Assembly (NCBI RefSeq): GCF_007991655.1
Contig: NZ_BJYT01000018.1
Location: 1-64,000, forward strand
Direction: 5' to 3'
DNA from: Segetibacter aerophilus
Lineage (GTDB): Bacteria > Bacteroidota > Bacteroidia > Chitinophagales > Chitinophagaceae
Length of the DNA: 64,000 bases
The translations under genes were made by a program, and so were the position numbers. Numbering within the stretch: position 1 is the stretch's first letter; the number at the start of each line of letters is the position of its first letter. A model generated the notes under the pieces. It had not been told where the DNA came from, made no database searches, and saw only the letters and a list, made by a program, of their open reading frames with translations. Below are positions 19,165 to 29,174 of the stretch, one piece after another.

Positions 19165-20244
19165 ATGAAAAAAATTACATGGTGTGCTGTTGCTAGAGCG
19201 CCCTATCTTGACTATTTACATACTGAGGTTGACAAACATTTTGACCTGAAAGTATTTTATAAAATAAAAGAAAGAACACATCCATGGGAGTTGGATCAAG
19301 TTCATTTTAAAAATAAAAATATCGACGGTAATTTATTAAAAGTATTAAGTCTAAGCCTTCGTTCTGATTTACTGATCATATCAGGTTGGGCATTTTGGCA
19401 ACATCTCATACTCATGTTATTTCCAATGGGATCAACGAAAAAAATATATTGGACTGATACTCCTAATTTGGATAAACAGAAATGGTCTGGAATAAAAGGA
19501 TACATTAGGAGAATAATTATTAAAATTGTTTTTAATGTTTTTGACGAGGTGTGGAGCACCGGGACTCCTGGATGTGAAGCACTAGAAAAATTAGGATGTG
19601 ATAAAAAGAAGATTAGGTCTTTCACCTTTTTTTTTGATCTGAACCGTTACACTAATATTTCCCCCATACAAATAAAAAAAGCTTTAGCTTTTAAGAAGAG
19701 AAACATTAACTCGGATAATGATGTAATTTTTTTATGTGCCGGCCAAGTAATTTCAAAGAAAAGATTTGAGAATGCAATTGAAGCTATTCGTAGACTGAAT
19801 AATAGAAATGTCGTTCTTTGGATAGCAGGTACTGGTCCTCAGGAAGAAGAGTTGAAACGGTTTGCAATAGAATTAAATGTTCTAAGCCAAGTTAAGTTTC
19901 TTGGCTGGTTACAACAAGATGAAGTAGAGCTTGCTTTTATTAGTTCAGATGTATTTGTTCATCCTTCCCATTTTGATCCTTTCCCGATTGTTGTTTTAGA
20001 TGCGATGACTTGGGCAAAACCCATAATTGCTACAATAGAATCTGGGTCTGCAAAGGATAGAGTTATTGACGGAATTAGCGGGTTTTTATATCCTTCTGGT
20101 CAGGTTGAAACATTGGCGAATAGAATGCAATATTTTGTTGATAACAAAAAAGCTATTAAAGAATTTGGTTTGGAAGCTAGAAAAACTGCTTGTTCTTATC
20201 CAGTGGAATGGGCAATTGAGCGGCTTAGAAGTGTGGTTAGATGA
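19165..20244 (+). CDS. Family 4-like (GT-B) glycosyltransferase
   Basis: About 359 residues from the ATG at 19165 (a TTG 27 bp upstream is a weaker alternative). The C-terminal donor domain shows FLCAGQVISKKRFENAIEAI, VVLWIAGTGPQEEEL, VKFLGWLQQDEVELAFISSDVFVHPSHFDPFPIVVLDAMTWAKPII: the GPxxE and E-x7-E-like features of GT4. It is a cytoplasmic transferase in the repeat-unit assembly line. The sugar transferred cannot be deduced. Confidence 0.88.
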   Translation: MKKITWCAVARAPYLDYLHTEVDKHFDLKVFYKIKERTHPWELDQVHFKNKNIDGNLLKVLSLSLRSDLLIISGWAFWQHLILMLFPMGSTKKIYWTDTPNLDKQKWSGIKGYIRRIIIKIVFNVFDEVWSTGTPGCEALEKLGCDKKKIRSFTFFFDLNRYTNISPIQIKKALAFKKRNINSDNDVIFLCAGQVISKKRFENAIEAIRRLNNRNVVLWIAGTGPQEEELKRFAIELNVLSQVKFLGWLQQDEVELAFISSDVFVHPSHFDPFPIVVLDAMTWAKPIIATIESGSAKDRVIDGISGFLYPSGQVETLANRMQYFVDNKKAIKEFGLEARKTACSYPVEWAIERLRSVVR

Positions 20245-20278
20245 TATTTAATACGCTTAACAAGTAATAACTAAAATT

Positions 20279-21406
20279 GTGAGAAGTAATAAAAATACTA
20301 CTTTAAGAAGGTTACTTTTTGTTGGCCAGTTTCCTCCCCCGATTCATGGAGTTAGTGTTTTAAATAATTATTTACTGCAGAGTAAAATAATTAGAGCAGA
20401 ATTCACAATTGATTTTATTGATTTGAAGTTTGGTCGAACTATTAAAGAGCTGGAGAAGTTCTCAATTAAAAAACTAATAATAGCCGTTAGATATATTTTT
20501 GTAATAATTTACAAAACGTGTATGGTGAGATATTCTATTGTATATTTTACCCTTACTCCTACTGGTTTTGGCTTTTATCGAGATGCGCTTTATGTATTAA
20601 TTATGAAATTTTTTAGTTCAAAAATAGTCCTTCATTTGCACGGAAAAGGAATTCAGAATAATATTGACAATATTATAAAAAGAAAATTATATAGACATGT
20701 ATTAAAAGATACTAGTATTATTTGTCTCTCTGAGAGACTTATTTTTGATCTAGATAACGTTTATTTTGGAAAGCCGTTTATTGTTCCTAATGGAATTGAG
20801 ATACAAAAAGATGCTGGATTGAAAAAGACAGCTTTAATACAGGGAATTCCTCGTATTTTATTTGTATCTAATTTCATAAAAAATAAAGGTGTTTTGGTAT
20901 TGCTTGATGCACTGACTATACTTAAAGATAGAGGCTATGATTTTGAAGCAAGGTTTGTCGGTGCTCCCTCAAATATTACAATTGAAATGCTGGAAAATGA
21001 AATAGAGGAAAGGGGAATGAAAGGTCATGTAACCGTAGTCGGACCACTGTACAGTGAATTGAAATTTAAGGAGTTTAAAAATGCTGATATATTTGTTTTT
21101 CCGACCTATAATGATGCCTTTGGATTAGTCAATTTAGAAGCTATGCAATATGGGTTACCGGTAATTTCTACATTCGAAGGCAGTATACCGGATGTTGTAA
21201 TAAATGAGGTGACGGGTTACTTAGTTGAAAAGGAAGACATTTCAATGTTAGCGGAAAAGATTGAAATTTTAATTAAAGACGAAGCTTTAAGATTGGAAAT
21301 GGGAAGTAAGGGTTACGAAAGATGTAGAGGTCATTTTGCTTTAGAAAATTTTGAAGCAAACATGGAAAGGACTTTTAAAATGATTTTAAGTAATAAAGCT
21401 ATTTGA
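20279..21406 (+). CDS. Family 4 glycosyltransferase
   Basis: 375 residues, GTG start. The N-terminal LLFVGQFPPPIHGVSVLNNYLL matches the glycine-rich acceptor-side loop of GT-B enzymes, and the C-terminal RILFVSNFIKNKGVLVLLDAL plus ADIFVFPTYNDAFGLVNLEAMQYGLPVISTFEGSIPDVV contains the EAFG/L-N-L-E-A-M donor-site signature. Start chosen because it lies 34 bp after the previous stop and gives a full-length fold. Part of repeat-unit assembly. Confidence 0.9.
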   Translation: MRSNKNTTLRRLLFVGQFPPPIHGVSVLNNYLLQSKIIRAEFTIDFIDLKFGRTIKELEKFSIKKLIIAVRYIFVIIYKTCMVRYSIVYFTLTPTGFGFYRDALYVLIMKFFSSKIVLHLHGKGIQNNIDNIIKRKLYRHVLKDTSIICLSERLIFDLDNVYFGKPFIVPNGIEIQKDAGLKKTALIQGIPRILFVSNFIKNKGVLVLLDALTILKDRGYDFEARFVGAPSNITIEMLENEIEERGMKGHVTVVGPLYSELKFKEFKNADIFVFPTYNDAFGLVNLEAMQYGLPVISTFEGSIPDVVINEVTGYLVEKEDISMLAEKIEILIKDEALRLEMGSKGYERCRGHFALENFEANMERTFKMILSNKAI

Positions 21407-21448
21407 TTTTTCAAATATGAGATCGGTAATATGTAAACAACAGCTGCG

Positions 21449-23335
21449 ATGTGTGGTTTAGCGGGATTCGTTGGCTTCTCTGATAATGTATCTTTAGCTA
21501 AAGAAGCAAACAAAACACAAGCCCATCGCGGACCAGATAATCAATCTATATGGGAAGATGAAACAATAGCCCTTGCACATCAGAGACTGTCTATAATAGA
21601 CTTATCAGATTCAGCAAACCAACCGTTTGTTAAAAATAATTTCGTCATTGTTTTCAATGGGGAAATTTACAATTACAAAGAGCTACAAAGTTTATTAATA
21701 AATGAAAAAGAGGCTGTTTTTATATCCTCATCGGATACTGAAGTAATCCTGGAAATGTATATACACTATGGTCTTAAAGTTCTTGAGCATTTAGTTGGAA
21801 TGTTTGCTTTTGCTATTTATAACGTTTCGGAAAGGAGTCTGTTTATAGCAAGGGATCATTTTGGTATAAAACCATTATTTTATACGACTATTGGAGAATC
21901 GTTTGCTTTTAGTTCAGAGCTGAAAACGCTGGTTCGAATTCCAGGCTTTAATAAATCTATAAACTCTAAGTCACTAGTTAGTTGCCTTAACTACCTGTGG
22001 GTTTCAGGCAATGAAACTATGTTTATTGATTGTTACAAACTTCCACCAGCCCACTATTTAACATACAGTGAGAATGATGGGATCAAGATAATTAGATATT
22101 GGGAGTTAGACGATAAATTGAAACTAGCTGAAGGCAGTCGACTAATAAATGACGTAGTAAATACCATAGGGTCTTCTGTAAAACGCCACATGGTTGCCGA
22201 TGTACCCGTTAGCAGTTTCTTAAGCGGAGGTCTTGATTCTTCCTTAATTGCAGTATTGGCGAAGCCTTTAACTTCAAAATTGTCAACTTTTACAATATCC
22301 ACAACAGAAAAGGACAAGAAGATAGAACGGATGCCGGACGATGAAAAATATGCAAATCTAGTTGCCTCTCTACATCAATTAGATCACCATGTCATCCAAA
22401 TAAGTCCTAATATTTTAACTAGCCTTCCAAATATTGTTCGGTCGCTAGATGAACCAATAGGTGATCCTGCAGCCATAAATACCTATCTTATCTGTCAGGC
22501 AGCAAGGCAAAATGGAGCAAAGGTATTATTATCAGGTATGGGGGCAGATGAAATATATTTTGGATATAGGAGGCAGAAGGCTACTCTGCTGGCAATAAGG
22601 TATAATAGGTTACCAAACGTTGTCAAAAACTTAATTCTAAAAGTTGTAAGAAAAATGCCTGTCAGGTTTTTTGGCAAAGGGTTTAAAATCGGGCGATGGT
22701 CGAAGAGATTTTTGACCTTCGCAGCATTACCAGTTGACGAGGCGTATATGAGAAGCTACTCTTACTATGATACTCAGGAATTGAAAATGTTATTAAAAGA
22801 AGATTATGTCTCTGCCATTGACAAACTACGTTTAGAGCACAAGACTCTTTTTTTTTCAAAGTATAACTCTGACCCTGTTAATCAAATGTGCAATACAGAT
22901 CTTCATCTGTTCATGTTAGGTCTAAATTTAACCTACACAGATCGAGCATCGATGGCCGCTTCTGTTGAAGTGCGAGTTCCTTTTATTGATAAAGTAGTAG
23001 TTACAGAAGCAATGCAAATTCCAGGGCATTTGAAAATAAAGGACGGCATCTCTAAATATATTTTAAAAAAAGCAGCTGAAAATATTTTGCCTAAAGAAAT
23101 AATATATAGACCTAAAGCAGCTTTCGGTGCACCTATAAGATCTTGGATATCAAATGATTTACGAGGTATGGTAGATGAATTGCTTTCGGAAGCAAGTATT
23201 ATTAAAAGAGGTTTTTTAAATTATGCTTTTGTAAAGGATTTAATTGAAAAGGATCGTAATGGTAAAGAAGATTACGCTTATCAGATATATCAACTGTTGA
23301 CTTTAGAAATATGGTGCAGAGAATATTTAGATTAA
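21449..23335 (+). CDS. asnB: Asparagine synthase-like glutamine amidotransferase
   Basis: 628 residues. The N-terminal Ntn glutaminase domain starts at catalytic Cys2 (MCGLAGFVG) and has RGPDNQSIWED and FNGEIYNYKEL. The synthetase domain has the pyrophosphate loop VSSFLSGGLDSSLIAVLA and VRVPFIDKVV. The enzyme moves ammonia from glutamine to a carboxylate activated as an acyl-AMP. Within polysaccharide loci, relatives such as WbpS are linked to amidation of hexosaminuronic acids. The TviB/WbpA-like dehydrogenase at 34495 could supply the uronic acid. Plain asparagine synthesis cannot be excluded. Confidence 0.9.
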   Translation: MCGLAGFVGFSDNVSLAKEANKTQAHRGPDNQSIWEDETIALAHQRLSIIDLSDSANQPFVKNNFVIVFNGEIYNYKELQSLLINEKEAVFISSSDTEVILEMYIHYGLKVLEHLVGMFAFAIYNVSERSLFIARDHFGIKPLFYTTIGESFAFSSELKTLVRIPGFNKSINSKSLVSCLNYLWVSGNETMFIDCYKLPPAHYLTYSENDGIKIIRYWELDDKLKLAEGSRLINDVVNTIGSSVKRHMVADVPVSSFLSGGLDSSLIAVLAKPLTSKLSTFTISTTEKDKKIERMPDDEKYANLVASLHQLDHHVIQISPNILTSLPNIVRSLDEPIGDPAAINTYLICQAARQNGAKVLLSGMGADEIYFGYRRQKATLLAIRYNRLPNVVKNLILKVVRKMPVRFFGKGFKIGRWSKRFLTFAALPVDEAYMRSYSYYDTQELKMLLKEDYVSAIDKLRLEHKTLFFSKYNSDPVNQMCNTDLHLFMLGLNLTYTDRASMAASVEVRVPFIDKVVVTEAMQIPGHLKIKDGISKYILKKAAENILPKEIIYRPKAAFGAPIRSWISNDLRGMVDELLSEASIIKRGFLNYAFVKDLIEKDRNGKEDYAYQIYQLLTLEIWCREYLD

Positions 23336-23356
23336 TAGATACATAAATAAAAAAAT

Positions 23357-25510
23357 TTGAAACAATTAATACAGAACTTTAAGACTGGTGAATTATACGT
23401 TGATGAAGTACCAATGCCATCAATCTCAGAAGGGATGGTTTTGGTAGAAAATCAATATTCACTGATTAGTTCTGGAACTGAAAGAAGTACAGTGAAAGTG
23501 GCAAAAGCCAGTCTCATGGGAAAGGCAAGGCAACGGCCCGATCTTGTAGCGCAGGTTTTGGCAAATATGAAGAAAGAAGGATTGACAGCCACAATCGATA
23601 AGGTTAGAACTAAGCTGGACACTTTAAAAGCAATGGGATATAGCACCGCTGGAACAGTCTTAACATCATTGGATAGGAATGGCGTATTTCAAGCAGGTGA
23701 CCGGGTGGCTTGTGGGGGACAAGGTTATGCTTCGCATGCAGAAATTGTATCCGTTCCCCAAAATTTAGTAGCAAAAATACCAGATAACGTAACATTCGAA
23801 GAAGCTGCTTTTACGACTCTGGGAGCAATTGCGTTGCAAGGAGTACGGCAGGCAGAACCGAAGTTGGGTGAAAAGGTCTGTGTAATTGGGCTAGGTCTTT
23901 TAGGACAGCTAACGGGTCAGTTATTAAAATCGAACGGATGCGACGTACTTGGTATTGATCTTTCAGAAAGGCTTATAAATCTGGCGGCTGAAATAAGTGT
24001 ACATAAAGCCTACCACCGTAATGATTCAAACCTTGCTGCTGCCTGTAACAATTTTACAAATGGGCGTGGATTTGACAGTATTATAATAACTGCCGCTGCA
24101 CCAACTAACGATCCAATAATTCTTTCTACAGAAATCTGCCGAAAGAAAGGAAGAATAGTCGTCGTTGGGGCAGTGAAGATGGATGTTCCAAGAGAACCTG
24201 ATTTTTATAGAAAAGAATTAGAATTAAGAATTTCCTGCTCGTATGGGCCTGGAAGATATGATGTAGAATATGAAGAAGGAGGAATCGATTATCCTTTTGC
24301 CTACGTAAGATGGACAGAACAAAGGAATATGGAAGCTTTCCTTGATATGGTGTCAAAAGGATTGATAAATACAAAATCTTTGGTCACGCACACGTTTGTG
24401 GTAGACCGGGCTGAGGAAGCATATGAAATTGTAGTTGGAAAGAGACCGGAACCGCACATTGGAATTCTACTAAAATATACTGAAGACAAAGAAAAGTTTT
24501 TGACAACTAAGCGGATTTTTAGTCAACCAGTAAAACAAATAAACGTTGGATTTATTGGAGCCGGAAGCTTTGCCCAAAGTTATCTTATTCCTAATGTAAA
24601 AGCCTTCGGTGCTTCTCTTGATACAGTAGTTACCTCTAAAGGCATTACTTCAAAGAACGTGGCCCAAAAATTTGGTTTTAATTTTTGTTCTGCAGATATA
24701 AAAGATATACTAGGAAAGCAAGAGATCAACACTGTTTTTGTGGCAACCCCCCATTCTTCACATGCAGGTCAGGTTGTAGAATCTCTTAAAGCAAATAAAA
24801 ATGTATTTGTAGAAAAGCCTTTGGCAGTAACACAAGAAGAGCTGGAAGAGATAATACAAGTAAAACTCGCTCACAATCTTCCTTTGATGGTTGGCTTTAA
24901 TAGGCGTTTTGCGCCAGTCTGCGAAAGCGTGAAGAAAGAATTTAAAAATGTAGGAGAGCCTTTAGTCGTTAATATAAGGGTAAATGCAGGATTTATACCT
25001 AAAGACCACTGGACACAGATCCAGGCAGTAGGTGCCGGCCGGATAATTGGAGAAATGTGCCATTTTATTGATCTTATGCAATTTTTTACTGACGAAGAGC
25101 CGGTAAAAGTCTTTGCTGAATGTATTCGATCAACCAATGAGAAACTTAAGCTCGATGATAATATTTCTATCATCATTAAATTTAACAACGGATCAATTGG
25201 TAATCTCACCTATGTTGCAAATGGAGACAAATCCTTAGCAAAGGAGTATATCGAAGTATTTGGCGCAGGAAAGGCGGCGGTAATTAATGACTTTCAAGAC
25301 GGAAGTGTTCATAGTGGTAATAAAAGAAGAAAATTGAAATCTTCAGGAAAAGGCCATCAACAAGAAGTTTTAGCTTTTTTACATTCGCTTACACAAGGAA
25401 AAGAAACGCCAATCTCATTTCGTTCTATTTGCCTTACTACCATGACGACATTTAAAGTAATAGATAGTTTAAAAACCGGATTACCACAACAAATTAGAAT
25501 AGATGTCTAA
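23357..25510 (+). CDS. Bi-domain oxidoreductase: zinc-type alcohol dehydrogenase fused to Gfo/Idh/MocA
   Basis: 717 residues, TTG start (the resulting MKQLIQNFKTGELYVDEVP is a natural N-terminus). Residues 1 to ~375 are an MDR-type dehydrogenase with cofactor motif VCVIGLGLLGQLTGQ; residues ~390 to 717 are a Gfo/Idh/MocA unit with VGFIGAGSFAQSYL and FVEKPLAVT. The fusion is a recurrent polysaccharide-locus architecture of unsettled reaction, probably handling a sugar intermediate. It overlaps the next gene by 8 bp, which argues for a joint task. Confidence 0.9.
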   Translation: MKQLIQNFKTGELYVDEVPMPSISEGMVLVENQYSLISSGTERSTVKVAKASLMGKARQRPDLVAQVLANMKKEGLTATIDKVRTKLDTLKAMGYSTAGTVLTSLDRNGVFQAGDRVACGGQGYASHAEIVSVPQNLVAKIPDNVTFEEAAFTTLGAIALQGVRQAEPKLGEKVCVIGLGLLGQLTGQLLKSNGCDVLGIDLSERLINLAAEISVHKAYHRNDSNLAAACNNFTNGRGFDSIIITAAAPTNDPIILSTEICRKKGRIVVVGAVKMDVPREPDFYRKELELRISCSYGPGRYDVEYEEGGIDYPFAYVRWTEQRNMEAFLDMVSKGLINTKSLVTHTFVVDRAEEAYEIVVGKRPEPHIGILLKYTEDKEKFLTTKRIFSQPVKQINVGFIGAGSFAQSYLIPNVKAFGASLDTVVTSKGITSKNVAQKFGFNFCSADIKDILGKQEINTVFVATPHSSHAGQVVESLKANKNVFVEKPLAVTQEELEEIIQVKLAHNLPLMVGFNRRFAPVCESVKKEFKNVGEPLVVNIRVNAGFIPKDHWTQIQAVGAGRIIGEMCHFIDLMQFFTDEEPVKVFAECIRSTNEKLKLDDNISIIIKFNNGSIGNLTYVANGDKSLAKEYIEVFGAGKAAVINDFQDGSVHSGNKRRKLKSSGKGHQQEVLAFLHSLTQGKETPISFRSICLTTMTTFKVIDSLKTGLPQQIRIDV

Positions 25511-26675
25511 CCTAATTAGGGGCTCATTTGTCCAATTGGAGCAATATTGCCGAAAGGAGGAATATAAAGGATGGGATCCCTACGACGGATTAAATAGTAA
25601 AGTTTTTCAAGCAATGCCGGTTTTGCCCAAAAATCGCATAACCAGACTAATGTGGATACAATTTATTAAAAAGTTCCCAATTAATCTTAGGCCTGTACTT
25701 AAAATCAGTAAAGAGTACAACCCAAAAGGCATTGCTCTTTTCATTTCCGGATACTCGCAATTAAGTAAGGTTCCGGGTTATGAAAAAGAAGCAATTGACA
25801 CAATTACATTTCTTTCTGATAAAATTTTGACACTGAAGACTCCCGGCTATTCAGGTAGTTGTTGGGGATATAATTTTGACTGGGAGTCAAGAGCTTTTTT
25901 TCAAAAGAAATATACCCCTACAATTGTTGCAACTACTTATGTTGCTAATGCCTTAATCGATGCTTATGAAACCACTGGAAACAGGAACTACTTAGATACA
26001 GCTATTTCAGCTAAAGATTTTATTTTAAATGACCTTAATAGAACTTTTAACGAAAACGGAGATTTTGTATTTTCTTATTCTCCACATGATCACACATCAG
26101 TTTTCAATGCTTCTTTGCTAGGTGCTAAATTACTTAGCAGGATTTATTGTTATACTGAGGAAGAAGAGTTAGTTCAACTAGCTAAAAAGGCTGTAGCATA
26201 CTGCTGTAGCTATCAGAATAGCGACGGTTCATGGTATTATAGTACACTTCCTTTTCATCAGTGGATAGATAATTTCCATACTGGCTTTAACCTAGAATGT
26301 ATTTCCGAATATGCTACTTTTTCTAAAGACAACAGTTTTAATAAAAATTTTAACAAGGGCATGACTTATTATCTTAATACTTTTTTTGACAAGAAGGGTC
26401 GTTCAAAGTATTATAATAATTCACTTTTTCCTATAGATATTCATGCCCCATCTCAATTGGTAATAACATTGGCAAAAGCAAACTTGTTTAATGAAAATAA
26501 AGTGCTTATTGACAGAGTACTAAAATGGACAATTGAAAACATGCAATCTTCAAAGGGATATTTCTACTTTCAAATATCTAAGTACTATTCAAACAAAATA
26601 CCCTATATGCGGTGGTCTCAAGGGTGGATTTTCTATGCCTTCGCGGAATACCTCAAACAGGAAACAAATAATTAA
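25503..26675 (+). CDS. Predicted alpha/alpha-barrel protein of unknown reaction
   Basis: 390 residues, no signal peptide or membrane segment. Repeated helical pairs (TIVATTYVANALIDAYETTGNRNYLDTAISAKDFI; HTSVFNASLLGAKLLSRIYCYTEEEELVQLAKKAVAYCCSYQNSDGSWYYS; FHTGFNLECISEYATF) and aromatic/His clusters resemble the (alpha/alpha)6 toroids of glycan epimerases, lyases and hydrolases. It overlaps the bi-domain oxidoreductase by 8 bp. Cytoplasmic location suggests it acts on a precursor rather than the finished polymer. No specific reaction is claimed. Confidence 0.6.
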   Translation: MSNLIRGSFVQLEQYCRKEEYKGWDPYDGLNSKVFQAMPVLPKNRITRLMWIQFIKKFPINLRPVLKISKEYNPKGIALFISGYSQLSKVPGYEKEAIDTITFLSDKILTLKTPGYSGSCWGYNFDWESRAFFQKKYTPTIVATTYVANALIDAYETTGNRNYLDTAISAKDFILNDLNRTFNENGDFVFSYSPHDHTSVFNASLLGAKLLSRIYCYTEEEELVQLAKKAVAYCCSYQNSDGSWYYSTLPFHQWIDNFHTGFNLECISEYATFSKDNSFNKNFNKGMTYYLNTFFDKKGRSKYYNNSLFPIDIHAPSQLVITLAKANLFNENKVLIDRVLKWTIENMQSSKGYFYFQISKYYSNKIPYMRWSQGWIFYAFAEYLKQETNN

Positions 26676-26696
26676 GATCAGAGTTTTGTAGAAATC

Positions 26697-28094
26697 ATGT
26701 TATTTAACTCATTTGCTTTTTTGCTGTTTTTTCCTATCGTAACTATATTCTTTTTTATCCTATCACATAAGGTGAGGTGGCTTTTTTTATTACTGGCTTC
26801 TTGCTTTTTTTACATGTTCTTTAAGCCGGAGTACATATTAATACTTGCATTCACAATCGTTGTTGATTACTTTGCCGGAATAATAATAGCGTCGACAGAA
26901 AATGTCAAAAAGAAGAAAAAGTTTTTGATAGTCAGCCTTGTCGCTAATATTTCAGTACTGGGTTTTTTTAAATATTATAATTTCATAAACTATAATATTG
27001 TTGATGCTGCCGCTTATTTTGGATATGAAATAGAAGTGCCTCTCCTAACAATGCTATTACCTATTGGCCTCTCGTTCCATACCTTCCAGGCTATGAGTTA
27101 TACAATAGAGGTCTATCGGGGGAACCAACCTGCAGAAAGGCATTTCGGTATTTACGCATTGTATGTCATGTTCTTCCCCCAGTTAGTGGCAGGCCCAATT
27201 GAAAGACCGCAAAATCTTCTGCCCCAGTTTCACGAAAAAAAAGTTTTTAATCCTGATCTTGCCGTAAGTGGATTGAAGTTAATGGCATGGGGATTATTTA
27301 AAAAGTTAGTTATTGCTGACCGTTTATCTCTTATGGTCGACCAAGTATACAACAGTCCCGAAAATTATCGCGGTTTAAATATTGTGATAGCGACTTTATT
27401 TTTCGCTGAGCAGATTTATTGTGATTTTTCAGGTTATTCTGACATAGCTATTGGTTCTGCACGCGTCTTGGGATTTGATCTCATGAAAAATTTCAGAAAC
27501 CCTTATTTGTCAAAATCTATTTCAGAGTTTTGGTCTAGATGGCATATCTCCCTATCTACCTGGTTTAAAGACTATCTATATATACCTCTTGGCGGAAATA
27601 GGGTTTCTGTGCCTCGGTGGATGTTTAATTTATTAATTACCTTCCTTGTAAGTGGCTTTTGGCATGGTGCAAATTGGACTTTTATTATTTGGGGTGGTCT
27701 TAACGGAATTTTTATTATGGGTGAAATTTTTATTGATAAAAAAAGAAATACTTTCAGCATTCCTACCATAATCAAGCGGTCAACTACTGTAATTTTAATC
27801 TGCGTCACTTGGATATTTTTTAGGGTAAATACATTGAAAGATGCAGGAACAGTTTTTCGAAATATATTCTCTAATTCACAAACCTTTGCGTTTGATTTGA
27901 CTCAATTTTTATTAGCTGTGCTGCTAATAATTGGATTAGAAATAATTCAGTTTATGGATGAAAAGAATAATGTGATGAGTAAAATCAAGACGTTGCCCTA
28001 TCTTATAAAGATTCCTATATATGCCGTATTTCTAACCGTATTATTGAACTTCGGAATTTTTAATAATAGTCAGTTTATCTATTTTCAGTTTTAG
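26697..28094 (+). CDS. MBOAT-family membrane O-acyltransferase (AlgI-like)
   Basis: 465 residues with about ten hydrophobic helices. Typical MBOAT landmarks are LPIGLSFHTFQAMSYTIEVYRG, FFPQLVAGPIERPQNLLPQF, SEFWSRWHISLSTWFKDYLYIPLGGNR and SGFWHGANWTFIIWGG with the catalytic His323. AlgI-type proteins pass acyl groups across the inner membrane to a periplasmic partner that O-acetylates the polymer. The partner candidate is the SGNH protein that starts 3 bp downstream. Confidence 0.92.
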   Translation: MLFNSFAFLLFFPIVTIFFFILSHKVRWLFLLLASCFFYMFFKPEYILILAFTIVVDYFAGIIIASTENVKKKKKFLIVSLVANISVLGFFKYYNFINYNIVDAAAYFGYEIEVPLLTMLLPIGLSFHTFQAMSYTIEVYRGNQPAERHFGIYALYVMFFPQLVAGPIERPQNLLPQFHEKKVFNPDLAVSGLKLMAWGLFKKLVIADRLSLMVDQVYNSPENYRGLNIVIATLFFAEQIYCDFSGYSDIAIGSARVLGFDLMKNFRNPYLSKSISEFWSRWHISLSTWFKDYLYIPLGGNRVSVPRWMFNLLITFLVSGFWHGANWTFIIWGGLNGIFIMGEIFIDKKRNTFSIPTIIKRSTTVILICVTWIFFRVNTLKDAGTVFRNIFSNSQTFAFDLTQFLLAVLLIIGLEIIQFMDEKNNVMSKIKTLPYLIKIPIYAVFLTVLLNFGIFNNSQFIYFQF

Positions 28095-28096
28095 CA

Positions 28097-29131
28097 ATGA
28101 AGCAAATTCTTATAAAAGCAGCATTGATAATTACTCTAGCTATCCTTTTAAATTTATTTTTGTATTCTGCTATTTATACACGTTTACTACCTTATTCGTG
28201 GGGTAGTAATGAACTTTTAGATAAACGAGAGTTTCTTAGAAGAAATGCCGCTAAGTATAATTCACTTTTTATCGGGTCGAGTAAAACTCATAATCAAATT
28301 CATCCACAAATTTTTGATGAAAAAGCGAGAGAAAATGGGTTAGATATTCGCTCATATAATTGTGGGGTTGGTGGCCTTACCCCGTTAGAGTCATTACACA
28401 TTTACGAAAATTTACTGCTTCACGACTCCCTTAGCTTTAAATATGTATTTATTGAACTCGATTGGATCGCTACTATTAAAGTTGAAAATTTAAATTCTGT
28501 TAGAAGCTTTTATTGGTTAACGCCTAGAAACTATAATTTTAGTATTAGTTCAATTTTAAATTCTACCGTCCCTATTATGCGTTCAGCGTGGGGACTTTTT
28601 CATTATTCGTTAAATTATGGTGAAAATTTGATGAATATTGGAAAAGTGCACGAATACTTTAAGTACAAAAATTTTGTTGCAAATCAAAAATTTCTACCAT
28701 CTGATTCTAACATAATGTATAATGGTTATATTCCAATGTCTCACAAAATGAATTCGACAGAATATTCATTATATAGTGAAGTAGTTGGATCAGCCAGATT
28801 GGCTGTAAGAAATTATCCAGATCTTGTAGACCAACATTTATCGCAACCTTATCTTGACCGTCTACAACACATTATATCTATTTCTAAGCAACGAGGTATA
28901 ATTACATTTTTTATTGTTCCTCTACAATGGAAATACTATCAATATGAGCAGTTAATCCCAATTATTAATAAAATTAAAGGCGCAAGAACTATTTGTTTGT
29001 TCGATATTGACAGGTATGCAAATATCTATCAGGTTGACAACTTTGCTGACCCTAACCATTTAAATGAAAAAGGAGCAAAGCTGTATACAGAAGAAATATT
29101 CAATCAATTTTTGAAGTTATACGGTAAGTAA
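28097..29131 (+). CDS. SGNH-hydrolase-like acylation partner (AlgJ/AlgX-like role)
   Basis: 344 residues with an N-terminal membrane anchor (LIKAALIITLAILLNLFLYSAIY). The block FIGSSKTHNQIHPQ carries the candidate nucleophile Ser61 or Ser62, NCGVGGLTPLE gives the Gly block, and DPNHLNEKGAKLY gives Asp318 and His321 of the catalytic triad. It starts 3 bp after the MBOAT gene. It is predicted to face the periplasm and transfer the acyl group delivered by the MBOAT protein to the polysaccharide; a deacylase role is the alternative. Confidence 0.75.
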   Translation: MKQILIKAALIITLAILLNLFLYSAIYTRLLPYSWGSNELLDKREFLRRNAAKYNSLFIGSSKTHNQIHPQIFDEKARENGLDIRSYNCGVGGLTPLESLHIYENLLLHDSLSFKYVFIELDWIATIKVENLNSVRSFYWLTPRNYNFSISSILNSTVPIMRSAWGLFHYSLNYGENLMNIGKVHEYFKYKNFVANQKFLPSDSNIMYNGYIPMSHKMNSTEYSLYSEVVGSARLAVRNYPDLVDQHLSQPYLDRLQHIISISKQRGIITFFIVPLQWKYYQYEQLIPIINKIKGARTICLFDIDRYANIYQVDNFADPNHLNEKGAKLYTEEIFNQFLKLYGK

Positions 29132-29174
29132 ATGCAATAATGTTGGCTGAGTTTTGCATTTAAAAGCAAATAAG

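Noticed and set aside
21449-23335. Reading the asparagine-synthase-like gene as plain asparagine biosynthesis
   Set aside because: Not excluded, but the position within a glycan cluster with uronic-acid genes makes a glycan amidation role more likely.
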